Below, piece after piece: positions 23,397-31,477 of a DNA stretch of 33,450 nucleotides (its first letter is position 1; the number at the start of each line of letters is the position of its first letter). The stretch comes from Bacteriovoracaceae bacterium UBA7695 (GTDB lineage Bacteria; Bdellovibrionota; Bacteriovoracia; Bacteriovoracales; Bacteriovoracaceae), in the NCBI GenBank assembly GCA_002482685.1, contig DLGL01000097.1:1-33450 (forward strand), written 5' to 3'. Made by a program: the position numbers and the translations under genes. Below the pieces are notes generated by a model. It was given only the letters and a program-made list of their open reading frames with translations. It did not search any database and had not been told where the DNA came from.

Positions 23397-24529
23397 AGAT
23401 TACCCGCAGACAACTCATCCTCTCTACTGCTGCAGCAATTGGCACATCTGGAGCTCTGTTTTCTGGGAGGCATTTATTCGTCAATCAACTATCACCTGCT
23501 AATTTTATTATTGGTCCTAAAGAAGGCAATGGCTCCTACTCATTAGGATTAGTCGATCTTTCCAACGATGAATCGTTTGATATTCCGGTTCATTTCGAAG
23601 GTCATAGTGTAGCGATGAATCCTGCGAATAAAACTCAAGGAATTATGTTTGCGCAAAGACCTGGAAAAATCTCAGGACTCTTTGACGTAAAGGAGAGAAA
23701 GTTTTTGACCTTTTTTGAATCGTCCCATGGTCGCCATTTTTATGGCCATGGCGCATTCTCTCCCGATGGAAATTTTCTCTACTCTACTGAAAATAATTTC
23801 AATGATGGTGTTGGAGTCATTACTATACGCGAGACTCAAAATTTTACTGTCGTTGATGAATTCCCCTCATTTGGAATAGGACCCCATGAGATGGCGTTTA
23901 TAAACCAGGGCAAAACAATTGTCGTGGCCAATGGGGGCGAAAAAACTCATCCTAATCTGTATGGCGGCAATGGTATCCTAAATAAAACATCTATGGAGCC
24001 TAGTCTTTCATATATTGATCTGAATAACCGAAAACTTACTCATTCCCATAAATTGGACAATTCTTTTTTAAGCATGAGGCATCTTGCCGTTTCTGACTCA
24101 GGTACTGTAGCGGTGGCAATTCAGGATAAAACCAATGAAACTCCCGAGAGCTATGGGGACTCTCTATTCCTGATACGGTATGCCGATGGAAGAGTTGTGA
24201 ACATGCCTCGTGATATAGATACAATTAAAGATCTTGATCACATGACTCTGAGTATCGCTTTATGTGAAGAAAAATCATTATTGGTTATTACTTCAACGTC
24301 AGGAAATGTGGTTACCTTCCACGACATGAACGATGGAAAGTTGATTAAAAAATTTCAGTTTGATGAGCCCACTGGTGTCTGTCTTTCAGCAGACAGAAAA
24401 TCGTTCATATTAACAGATTGGAAGACGCCAAGGATGCAATTTGTAAGTTCTCAGACATTACTCATAACGAAAGTTATTGATGGACAGGGGTTAGGATGGA
24501 ACAACCACTTAACGAGCACCCTTATTTAA
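23393..24529 (+). CDS. DUF1513-family exported protein (Tat-type signal)
   Basis: 378 residues. The start MKITRRQLILSTAAAIGTSGAL resembles a twin-arginine signal (TRRQLIL), meaning export of a folded protein. The mature part has the DUF1513 blocks: RHFYGHGAFSPDGNFLYSTE, GIGPHEMAFINQGKTIVVANGG, KTSMEPSLSYID and SMRHLAVS, a beta-propeller-like pattern. In many bacteria DUF1513 genes lie next to imelysin and other iron-uptake genes; none are here. It is joined to rarA by an ATGA overlap and overlaps the convergent gene by 8 bp. Ligand and function unknown. Confidence 0.9.
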   Translation: MKITRRQLILSTAAAIGTSGALFSGRHLFVNQLSPANFIIGPKEGNGSYSLGLVDLSNDESFDIPVHFEGHSVAMNPANKTQGIMFAQRPGKISGLFDVKERKFLTFFESSHGRHFYGHGAFSPDGNFLYSTENNFNDGVGVITIRETQNFTVVDEFPSFGIGPHEMAFINQGKTIVVANGGEKTHPNLYGGNGILNKTSMEPSLSYIDLNNRKLTHSHKLDNSFLSMRHLAVSDSGTVAVAIQDKTNETPESYGDSLFLIRYADGRVVNMPRDIDTIKDLDHMTLSIALCEEKSLLVITSTSGNVVTFHDMNDGKLIKKFQFDEPTGVCLSADRKSFILTDWKTPRMQFVSSQTLLITKVIDGQGLGWNNHLTSTLI

Positions 24530-24968
24530 GCTCACAACTTAGCTTACGATCGAAGATAACCCGGTCTTTCTCGCTGGTCTTTAAAACAAACTTTATATTT
24601 CCTTCGGCCTTGAGTTGATCCTTTGTATGGACCATGAGCTTAACCTTTCTGACAGGGCATCTCTTCCAATTACATAATGAGAAATCCAGAGGTGACGGAC
24701 TTGAACGGTACCAACCAGACTCAGCTCCCCAATCAGGCATGAAAGCAGTGGATTCCAGCAATCCACTGTAGACCTCGCCCTTAATCCAAAATTCACCTCT
24801 CACCATAGGTTTCTGCTCACGGGGCGCAAAGAAGCCTCCGGTATTGGAAATAATGAGTTTAAAGTGGCCTGAGCCAAACTCAGCATCATGACAGATCATG
24901 GTTTTAGGGCCAGCAAATACTGCTGAAGATATAGAGAGAACTAGGAGAATAAAAATCTTAGACATCAT
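24522..24968 (-). CDS. Small exported protein, 148 residues
   Basis: Signal peptide MMSKIFILLVLSISSAVFA, then a mature protein that looks beta-rich (HFKLIISNTGGFF, VRGEFWIKGEVYSG). It has Cys in MICHD, LCNWKRC and LSCELK, probably two disulphides. No family recognised. AAAGGA precedes two adjacent ATGs. A GC-rich 12-bp palindrome lies 67 bp upstream. Confidence 0.78.
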   Translation of the reverse strand: MMSKIFILLVLSISSAVFAGPKTMICHDAEFGSGHFKLIISNTGGFFAPREQKPMVRGEFWIKGEVYSGLLESTAFMPDWGAESGWYRSSPSPLDFSLCNWKRCPVRKVKLMVHTKDQLKAEGNIKFVLKTSEKDRVIFDRKLSCELK

Positions 24969-25035
24969 TCAATCCTTTGAAATGATTAGCTCTTATTCTC
25001 TAAAATTAATCGGGCATCGACAATACTAAACGAGG

Positions 25036-25047
25036 GTGGCGCGCCAC
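25036..25047. promoter_or_regulatory. 12-bp perfect palindrome GTGGCGCGCCAC
   Basis: It stands out against the AT-rich surroundings, between the histidine kinase stop and the start of the small exported protein gene, both on the minus strand. It may be a dimeric protein site or the base of a weak hairpin; no T run follows. Confidence 0.35.
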
Positions 25048-25053
25048 ACAATA

Positions 25054-26346
25054 TCAAATGAATGAGTCAGGAAGGCCAGGAAGCTCGATGACAAAACATG
25101 TATTAGGAGATCTGGTGTCGAGATAGAGATTACCACCGCTTTTTTCAACAATACTTTTGGAAATACTTAAGCCCAACCCCGTCCCCTGGCCTGGCTCTTT
25201 AGTAGTAAAAAACGGAAGCATGAGCTTATGTGCCTTATCATTTGGAATTCCTTTACCGGAATCTGTCACAGTTATAAGAACTCTATTTTCTTTTTCCCAA
25301 AGATGGATCGTGATCCACTTTTCATCGATTTCTTTTAATGCATCGATAGAATTATTCAGTAAATTAATCAAAACCTGAGATACCTGAACTATGTGTCCAT
25401 TAACGGCCAGATTAGTATCGCCGGAAATCTTCAATTGGATTCCCAGATTTTTGATTCTCTCCGATGAGACACTCAGTACATCTTCAATCACTTCTTTCAT
25501 CACGAAATAGCCAGCGGGATCGTTTGAGTCGTCACGACTTAGGTGCTTGAGCCCCTTTATAAGCTTGGCAATTCTGTAAATAGTGGCATCCACTGTTTCC
25601 AACTGTTCCGATACAGCCGGAGGAAGATCTCTTAATTCAGCGATTGAACTTTTGAGTGCCTTTGACTGGAGTGAGAGAGCTTGCAAGGGGTTGTTAATTT
25701 CGTGTGCAATTCCACCTGCCATCTCCCCCAGGGCCTTAAGATTTGTAGAATGAATCAACTCTCCCTGCTGCTGATTGATAAGTTTTTGGGAGATATTTAT
25801 TTGCCACTTCGCCACCATAAGAAATGCGATCATGAAAAGTGTGACTACGACGAGTGAAACAAATTTATCCATTTCAGATACAGGTAAGGGCTCAAAAATT
25901 AATCCTGTTCCAATCAGCTGTTGAATCAGCATCACAACACAACTTAAAGAAGTGAGCATGAGACCCTTCTTCTGTTCTTCAATCGTAAATGTGACAAATG
26001 GGACAATGAGACTAGTAAAGTAATAAAATTCATATCCAGCCTTTCCGCCAGCTGCATCAGCAGTCACAAAGATCTGTGCCAAGGCGGTGAGATGCAATAT
26101 GTAGCGGGCCGAATCATAGTGATGTTTGCACAAGAGCCACAGACCAAAACACATAATACTTATACCTGGAACAAAACAGGCAGAGATAAGTAGATCTCCT
26201 CTCTGAAAGGTGTAGATTAAATAGAAGAACATCGTAATGATGGTTGCCATACCATCAAACGTAGCGGCTTGGATGGCCAGTTTTTTGTGTTCAGCAAGTT
26301 GTGGATAGACCCCAATAGAAAGGGTCTTGATCAGAAAATTTTTCAT
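25054..26346 (-). CDS. Membrane-bound sensor histidine kinase
   Basis: Two-component kinase of about 430 residues. The N-terminal 190 residues hold about six hydrophobic segments, an integral membrane sensor with little periplasmic part. Then come the H-box GEMAGGIAHEINNPLQAL (His about 215), N-box QVLINLLNNSIDALKE, G1 VTDSGKGIP and G2 GQGTGLGLSISKSIVEKSGG. No partner regulator is next to it. ATGs at 26352 and 26346 are both possible; an upstream GTG at 26367 falls within a terminator stem and is rejected. The start immediately follows the T run of that terminator, leaving no room for a separate promoter. Signal unknown. Confidence 0.92.
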   Translation of the reverse strand: MKNFLIKTLSIGVYPQLAEHKKLAIQAATFDGMATIITMFFYLIYTFQRGDLLISACFVPGISIMCFGLWLLCKHHYDSARYILHLTALAQIFVTADAAGGKAGYEFYYFTSLIVPFVTFTIEEQKKGLMLTSLSCVVMLIQQLIGTGLIFEPLPVSEMDKFVSLVVVTLFMIAFLMVAKWQINISQKLINQQQGELIHSTNLKALGEMAGGIAHEINNPLQALSLQSKALKSSIAELRDLPPAVSEQLETVDATIYRIAKLIKGLKHLSRDDSNDPAGYFVMKEVIEDVLSVSSERIKNLGIQLKISGDTNLAVNGHIVQVSQVLINLLNNSIDALKEIDEKWITIHLWEKENRVLITVTDSGKGIPNDKAHKLMLPFFTTKEPGQGTGLGLSISKSIVEKSGGNLYLDTRSPNTCFVIELPGLPDSFI

Positions 26347-26352
26347 GAGCAT

Positions 26353-26380
26353 AAAAAGGGCCCCCACGTCTGGGGGCCTT
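26353..26380 (-). terminator. Intrinsic terminator after the E2 gene, abutting the kinase start
   Basis: Perfect 8-bp stem GGCCCCCA (26359-26366) with TGGGGGCC (26371-26378), loop CGTC. On the minus strand TTTTT follows, and the next three bases are the ATG at 26352. The GGGGG of the second arm lies at a distance suited to a Shine-Dalgarno. Confidence 0.85.
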
Positions 26381-26387
26381 GCTTCAA

Positions 26388-27692
26388 CTAGATAAGGTTT
26401 TCAGGATTCATAGTTTCAAGGTGATGTTTAACTGAAGCTAAGAATTTACTTCCCAGCTCTCCATCGATCAAGCGGTGATCGTAAGTGTGAGTTCCATACA
26501 TCATGCTTCTGATCGCAATTGAATCATCTTCAGTCACCATTACGCGCTTCTTAATGACACCTGTACAGAAAATCCCCACCTGAGGCTGTAGGATAACCGG
26601 AGTTGCAATAAGAGTTCCGAAAGAGCCGTTGTTGGTGAAAGTGTAAGTTCCACCAGAGAGATCATCCATCGTAAGTTTTTTTGTTTTAGCTTTAGTAGCA
26701 AGAATATCAAGCTGACGGGCAATTCCTGTAAGGTTTAAGTCTCCAGCATTCTTAATCACCGGAACAACCAGACCTGTTGGCGTTGCAACGGCACATCCAA
26801 GGTGAATATCTTTTTTCACCACGATGTTGTCACCTTCAATTGAAGCGTTAACCAAAGGATGCTCTTTAAGGGCCTGAACAATTGCGTAAAGAACGAAGTG
26901 AGAATAAGTGAGGTTAATGCCTTCGCGTTTTTTGAAATCGTTTTTGATTTTCTCACGAGACTTCACAAGATTGGTCATATCGATTTCATCGATAGAGTTC
27001 ACGTGTGGAGAAGTTTGTTTTGAAATAACCATGTTCTTAGCAATAGCTTTTCTCATGTTATCCATAGGAACAATTTCTACACGGTCAGATCCGCGAGTCT
27101 GAGCAACACCTGCTGGTGCTGAAGAACCCGCTGGAGCGGATTTAGCGGCTGGAGCAGAAGATCCGCCTTTGCCTTTTGAGGCAACATAAGCTTCAAGATC
27201 CGCTTTATTCACGCGTCCTGCAGCTCCAGAGCCTTTGATGTTTTTTAATTCAGAAAGAGCGACACCAGCTTCTTTGGCCATGGCCTTAACAAGTGGAGTG
27301 TAAAAACGAAAACCGCCTTCTTCCTCTTTGTCTTCTTCAACAGCTGCTGGTGCAGGAGCTGCGGCCTTAGCCGTCTCTTGCTTAGGAGCTTCCGTTTTCG
27401 CTGCTGCCGGAGCCGCTGCTTTCGTCGGAGCCGCCTCAACACTGGCATTCATATCATCTTCAATAATCGCAATAGGACGACCTACATCAACTGTAGTCCC
27501 CTCAGGATAAAGAAGTTCCACAATCTTACCTTGAATAGGACTTGGAATTTCAGATTCAACTTTATCTGTTGAGATTTCAAGAAGGATGGCATCCAGCTCA
27601 ATCACTTCACCAGCGGCCTTATGCCATTTAGTAATGGTCCCTGTCGTAATCGACTCTCCCATCTGAGGCATAACAACTTCAATACGTGCCAT
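26388..27692 (-). CDS. E2 acyltransferase of a 2-oxoacid dehydrogenase complex
   Basis: Dihydrolipoamide acyltransferase core subunit. Domains: lipoyl domain at 1-80 with the lipoylated Lys44 in EISTDKVESE; an Ala/Pro/Lys-rich linker at about 85-125; the peripheral subunit-binding domain TPLVKAMAKEAGVALSELK at 131-165; a second Ala/Ser-rich linker; and the catalytic domain ending with YDHRLIDG (His406, Asp410). 434 residues. The sequence alone does not decide between 2-oxoglutarate (sucB/odhB) and branched-chain (bkdB) E2, so no symbol is given; the E1 gene is outside. It lies 23 bp downstream of lpdA in one operon and ends in a strong terminator. Confidence 0.93.
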   Translation of the reverse strand: MARIEVVMPQMGESITTGTITKWHKAAGEVIELDAILLEISTDKVESEIPSPIQGKIVELLYPEGTTVDVGRPIAIIEDDMNASVEAAPTKAAAPAAAKTEAPKQETAKAAAPAPAAVEEDKEEEGGFRFYTPLVKAMAKEAGVALSELKNIKGSGAAGRVNKADLEAYVASKGKGGSSAPAAKSAPAGSSAPAGVAQTRGSDRVEIVPMDNMRKAIAKNMVISKQTSPHVNSIDEIDMTNLVKSREKIKNDFKKREGINLTYSHFVLYAIVQALKEHPLVNASIEGDNIVVKKDIHLGCAVATPTGLVVPVIKNAGDLNLTGIARQLDILATKAKTKKLTMDDLSGGTYTFTNNGSFGTLIATPVILQPQVGIFCTGVIKKRVMVTEDDSIAIRSMMYGTHTYDHRLIDGELGSKFLASVKHHLETMNPENLI

Positions 27693-27715
27693 AAATATAT
27701 CTCCTTAAAAATCTT

Positions 27716-29107
27716 TTATAAGTTGAGTGCGCGACCTTTAGCCGCTAGCACTGCTTCACCTAAAAACTCACCTAAAGTCGGGTGCGGGTGAATGGTAGCA
27801 AAAATTTCTTCATCAATTCCTTCCATCGTGCGGAAGAGAACGTATTCGTGAATCAGCTCAGTGGCCTGAGTTCCTACAATATGGGCACCAAGAAGCTCTC
27901 CGTGTTTACCAGTAAGAACTTTAATAAAGCCCTCTTTCTCATTTGAAGCGATGGCTTTACCATTTGCCATAAAAGGGGCCTTCCCAACTTTATACTCAAT
28001 ACCTTTTTCCTTCAGAGCGCGCTCAGTGTATCCCACTGAAGCCACCTGAGGCTGGCAATAAGTACAACCAGCGATATTCATTTTATCAATGGCGTGAGGG
28101 TGAAGACCTGCAAGGTGCTCAGCAGCTGTTACACCCTCGTGAGATGCTGCATGGGCAAGAAGAGGAGGCCCCGCCACATCACCGATGGCGTAGACACCTT
28201 TTTGAGTAGTCTCGTACATATCAGTTACTTTGATGAAGCCTTTTTCAGTTTGAACTCCTGCTTTATCAAGACCGAAGCCTTCGATATTTCCAGTCATCCC
28301 CACTGCGATAAGACCCATCTCAAAAGTGTACTCAGTTTTCTTACCAGCTTCAGTCACGGTGAAAGTGACATCTTTGCCGTTATTTTTTGCCGTCACACCT
28401 TCGATACCAAGATTCATCTTGATGCCGTATTTTTTATACGCCTTCTCAACTTCTTTTGAGCAGTCAGTGTCTTCGATCGGAAGAAGATTTTTTTGCATTT
28501 CAAAAATATGAACATCTACTCCAAAAGCATTCCAGAAGTAAGCAAACTCCATCCCAATGGCACCAGCACCAATGATACCGATAGACTTAGGAAGTTTTTC
28601 GATTTTAAGAGCTTCCCAGGCACCAATCAGGCGTTTGCCATCATGTTCAAGCCCCGGGAATGTGCGGTAGTGAGCTCCCGTAGCAATTATGATATTGGTT
28701 GCTGAGACTTCTTCTTTTTTCCCATCAGTCAAAGTGACGTCTAAAACTTTGGCAGATTTAAACACACCCTTACCGTTAATCACTTCGATTTTATTTTTCT
28801 TCATGAGGAAAGCGATGCCCTTAGACATGTTTTCCGCAATATCGTTAGCGCGTTTAACGGCCACCGTAGCATCGAGGCCTTTAAGATCTACGTTGATCCC
28901 AAGACCTTTAAGATCCGCAACTTCATGAACAGAATGGGCCGATTTTAAAAGAGCTTTCGTAGGAATGCACCCACGGTTAAGACAGACTCCACCAAGTTTA
29001 TCAGCTTCAATAATTGCAACTTTTTTACCTAACTGAGCGGCTCTGATAGCGGCAACGTAACCACCTGGGCCCGCACCTAGAACGACCACATCAAATGTTT
29101 TGGCCAT
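27716..29107 (-). CDS. lpdA: Dihydrolipoyl dehydrogenase (E3)
   Basis: Flavoprotein that reoxidises dihydrolipoamide with NAD+ for 2-oxoacid dehydrogenase complexes. Seen: the FAD-binding VVVLGAGPGGYVAAIRAAQLG, the redox disulphide GGVCLNRGCIPTKALL (Cys42, Cys47), the NAD site IGIIGAGAIGMEFAYFW, the second FAD motif VYAIGDVAG, and the C-terminal active His in IHPHPTLGE. 463 residues, normal length. It is the first gene of an operon with the E2 gene; the divergent exonuclease gene begins 36 bp away. Confidence 0.97.
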   Translation of the reverse strand: MAKTFDVVVLGAGPGGYVAAIRAAQLGKKVAIIEADKLGGVCLNRGCIPTKALLKSAHSVHEVADLKGLGINVDLKGLDATVAVKRANDIAENMSKGIAFLMKKNKIEVINGKGVFKSAKVLDVTLTDGKKEEVSATNIIIATGAHYRTFPGLEHDGKRLIGAWEALKIEKLPKSIGIIGAGAIGMEFAYFWNAFGVDVHIFEMQKNLLPIEDTDCSKEVEKAYKKYGIKMNLGIEGVTAKNNGKDVTFTVTEAGKKTEYTFEMGLIAVGMTGNIEGFGLDKAGVQTEKGFIKVTDMYETTQKGVYAIGDVAGPPLLAHAASHEGVTAAEHLAGLHPHAIDKMNIAGCTYCQPQVASVGYTERALKEKGIEYKVGKAPFMANGKAIASNEKEGFIKVLTGKHGELLGAHIVGTQATELIHEYVLFRTMEGIDEEIFATIHPHPTLGEFLGEAVLAAKGRALNL

Positions 29108-29143
29108 GAGAGGAAATCCTTTTGTTTTAACTGTCGTATAACA

Positions 29144-30136
29144 ATGAGACTAAATGTGCTGAAATATTGGACTAAACGCGCCGCACGTGTCAATGAAAGC
29201 CCTAGACGAAAGGCCATCAAAAAAGCTATAAGACACTCTATGTCAAGATCGCTCTCTTCCCTCTCATTAACCGCTGGTGAAATCACCTCACTCCTTGGGT
29301 TATTCCCAAAAGGATTAGTGGCAGTGGACCTCGAAACCACAGGTCTTTCTCCCTTGGTGGATAAAATCATTGAGATCGCCGCAGTGAAAATAACTCCTGA
29401 AGGCGAAGTCACAAGCTTTCACACTCTGATTAATCCATTGATTGATGTTCCGGAATTCACGATACAGTTTCATGGTCTGACCAACGATGACCTGAAAATG
29501 GCCCCCACAATCAAAAAGCCTCTAAAAACTTTTTGGGATTTTGTCGGCCGCCATCCCATGATTGCTCATAACTCTACCTTTGATTTAGGTTATTTAATTA
29601 AGTCCTCTCACGACTTTCAAATTGAATTCCCACCGCTGGATGTTTACGACTCTTGCCGCTGGGGAAGAGCTGCCTATAAACCACTCGAAAATCCTCCTGC
29701 CAACTATAAGCTTTCTACTTTGAGTGACTACTGTGGCTTTAAACTTAATCACCATGTCGCTATTGAAGACACTTACGCTTGCTTAAAAATCATGGCCCAT
29801 ATTGGGAATCTGGGTATTGATCAGAAAACTCCTCAGATGAAGAGTTTTGTTTTTAGACTGTCTCAGTTTGATAAAAACGACTGCTTCAATTTCTCAACCC
29901 GACTTAACGGCCTAACTGAACTGGTCCAGTCAAAATATCTTGTTAATCTTGAATACAAGGGCTCTCTGAAAGCAAGTCTCAGACCGATAAGGCCTATAGG
30001 ACTCATGCCACTTCCTAAGGGACCGGTTCTCTTTGCTGAATGCCTTTTGACCGGAATGAATAAATCATTTCTTCTAAAAAAAATAAAATCATATTCCAGG
30101 CTTGAAGCGAGCTATTGGAAAGCAGGTGCGCCTTGA
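29144..30136 (+). CDS. DEDDh 3'-5' exonuclease domain protein (DnaQ-like)
   Basis: Residues about 55-225 form an exonuclease domain of the DnaQ/PolC-epsilon type: Exo I VAVDLETTGLSP (Asp62, Glu64), Exo II MIAHNSTFDLGYL, Exo III NHHVAIEDTYACLKIM with the DEDDh His and Asp. The N-terminal 50 residues are basic; the C-terminal 100 residues are unassigned. Such proteins act in proofreading, repair or RNA turnover; which one is not clear. The chosen ATG lacks a Shine-Dalgarno, and a -10-like TATAAC (29137-29142) lies one base before it, so the true start may be later, for example Met33 at 29240. Its stop overlaps the next start. Confidence 0.85.
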   Translation: MRLNVLKYWTKRAARVNESPRRKAIKKAIRHSMSRSLSSLSLTAGEITSLLGLFPKGLVAVDLETTGLSPLVDKIIEIAAVKITPEGEVTSFHTLINPLIDVPEFTIQFHGLTNDDLKMAPTIKKPLKTFWDFVGRHPMIAHNSTFDLGYLIKSSHDFQIEFPPLDVYDSCRWGRAAYKPLENPPANYKLSTLSDYCGFKLNHHVAIEDTYACLKIMAHIGNLGIDQKTPQMKSFVFRLSQFDKNDCFNFSTRLNGLTELVQSKYLVNLEYKGSLKASLRPIRPIGLMPLPKGPVLFAECLLTGMNKSFLLKKIKSYSRLEASYWKAGAP

Positions 30137-30393
30137 AGAATTTTGTGACGAAAGAAAATCTTAATCACCGTTTGATGCAACTTTTTATATTGGTTGCTCA
30201 TCTGGTTCTTTTGAAATGGATTATTTATACGCTTTACGAAGGCGGAGTTCTGCCTTTCAAAGCTCTCATGTACCACTTCCTTGGCATCTCAGTTTATGGA
30301 GCGTGCCTGATCCGATTTTGCGCATGGTTTTATAAAAAACAATATTTAAAAGAATTGGAAAAAAGTGGACGCGAACCCAAACTGGAAAAATGA
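30133..30393 (+). CDS. Small two-span membrane protein
   Basis: About 86 residues with two predicted membrane segments (LFILVAHLVLLKWIIYTL and a second around LGISVYGACLIRFCAWFY) and a charged C-terminal tail (KKQYLKELEKSGREPKLEK). The start is taken as the TTG overlapping the exonuclease stop (TTGA), with AGGTG five bases upstream; a more upstream TTG at 30115 is possible. It overlaps the radical SAM gene by 29 bp. No family recognised. Confidence 0.65.
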   Translation: MKNFVTKENLNHRLMQLFILVAHLVLLKWIIYTLYEGGVLPFKALMYHFLGISVYGACLIRFCAWFYKKQYLKELEKSGREPKLEK

Positions 30394-31432
30394 TTTTCAG
30401 CAAGCTTTCAAAAGCTCTACTGAACTTTATCAGTACCTCAGTTGGGACTCTGGGTCTCATGCTTCAGTCTCTAAAACCTACCCTCTTTTTATTCCCAGAA
30501 ATCTCGCAAAAAAAATTAAAGATCTTGGTCCGGAAAGCTCCCTTGCCCGGGAATTTCTTCCGGATGTTCGGGAGCTAAATCCCCACGGGCTTCTTGATCC
30601 TATTGGAGATAAAGAGCACTACAAGGCCCCCCAGCTTATTCACCGCTATAGTTCTCGGGCCTTGTTTACTCCCACAAGTATCTGCCCGGTTCACTGCCGG
30701 TATTGTTTCAGAAAAAATGAATTGAACGCTGAAGATGAACTTTTTATGGCGGATTTTGATAAGACTCTCAGTTACCTACAAAATCATCCCGAAATTAGTG
30801 AGATCATATTTACCGGGGGAGACCCACTCACTCTTTCAAATGAAAAAATTAGTCGCTACCTCGAAGCATTTGCAGGGATAAAGTCCATCAAAGATATCAG
30901 GTTTCATACTCGCTATCCGGTGATCATACCTAGTCGTCTGGATAGTGGTTTTAAAAAATTGCTCACAAAAGCGAGCTCTCAATTTCGAACAGTGAGCTTG
31001 GCCATTCATGCTAATCACGTTCAGGAATTCGACGCTTTTAGCAGAGAAAAGATCCTGGAATTAAGCTCTACCGGAGTTCAACTTCTGTCTCAAAGCGTTT
31101 TACTTAAGGGTGTGAATGATTCTGTTGAAGCACTTCTTGCCCTTGTACATGAATTTATCAATCTTAAGATCAGGCCCTACTACCTTCATCACCCAGATCA
31201 GGTAAAAGGTGGGATGCATTTTTATCTGCCCCTAGAGGAAGGCCGCAGGCTTTATGGCAGCCTAAGAAATCAACTCCCAGGCTGGGCCCTCCCTCAATAC
31301 GTGATCGATATCCCAGGGGGATCTGGCAAAGTCAGCGCCTTTAATCCTGAAACTCACACTTTTAGTGGGCACTTTTTAGGATTGAGTGGGTCTAAAATTT
31401 CTGTCCAAGAGCCTGACTCTTTTAGTATATAA
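30365..31432 (+). CDS. KamA/EpmB-family radical SAM aminomutase
   Basis: A PLP- and [4Fe-4S]-dependent radical SAM enzyme of the lysine 2,3-aminomutase family. Cluster motif ICPVHCRYCFRK (Cys107, 111, 114); SAM-binding FTGGDPL; the PLP Lys in DIPGGSGKV (about Lys322). 355 residues, close to both EpmB (which makes beta-lysine for elongation factor P) and short KamA proteins. The conserved PYYLHHPDQVKGGMHF block resembles both. No efp, epmA or lysine-degradation gene is nearby, so the choice is open. Start: GTG at 30365 with GGAAA upstream, overlapping the small membrane protein gene. Confidence 0.9.
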   Translation: MDANPNWKNDFQQAFKSSTELYQYLSWDSGSHASVSKTYPLFIPRNLAKKIKDLGPESSLAREFLPDVRELNPHGLLDPIGDKEHYKAPQLIHRYSSRALFTPTSICPVHCRYCFRKNELNAEDELFMADFDKTLSYLQNHPEISEIIFTGGDPLTLSNEKISRYLEAFAGIKSIKDIRFHTRYPVIIPSRLDSGFKKLLTKASSQFRTVSLAIHANHVQEFDAFSREKILELSSTGVQLLSQSVLLKGVNDSVEALLALVHEFINLKIRPYYLHHPDQVKGGMHFYLPLEEGRRLYGSLRNQLPGWALPQYVIDIPGGSGKVSAFNPETHTFSGHFLGLSGSKISVQEPDSFSI

Positions 31433-31465
31433 ATTATTTCCCTTTGAGCTATGCCAACTAGTGGT

Positions 31466-31471
31466 TAAAAT
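31466..31471 (+). promoter_or_regulatory. Candidate -10 box of the degenerate HD-GYP gene
   Basis: TAAAAT six bases before the ATG at 31478, with TTGAGC (31444-31449) 16 bp upstream as a possible -35. The start would fall at the ATG (leaderless), though AGGAT directly before the ATG could be a crowded Shine-Dalgarno. Confidence 0.45.
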
Positions 31472-31477
31472 TAGGAT

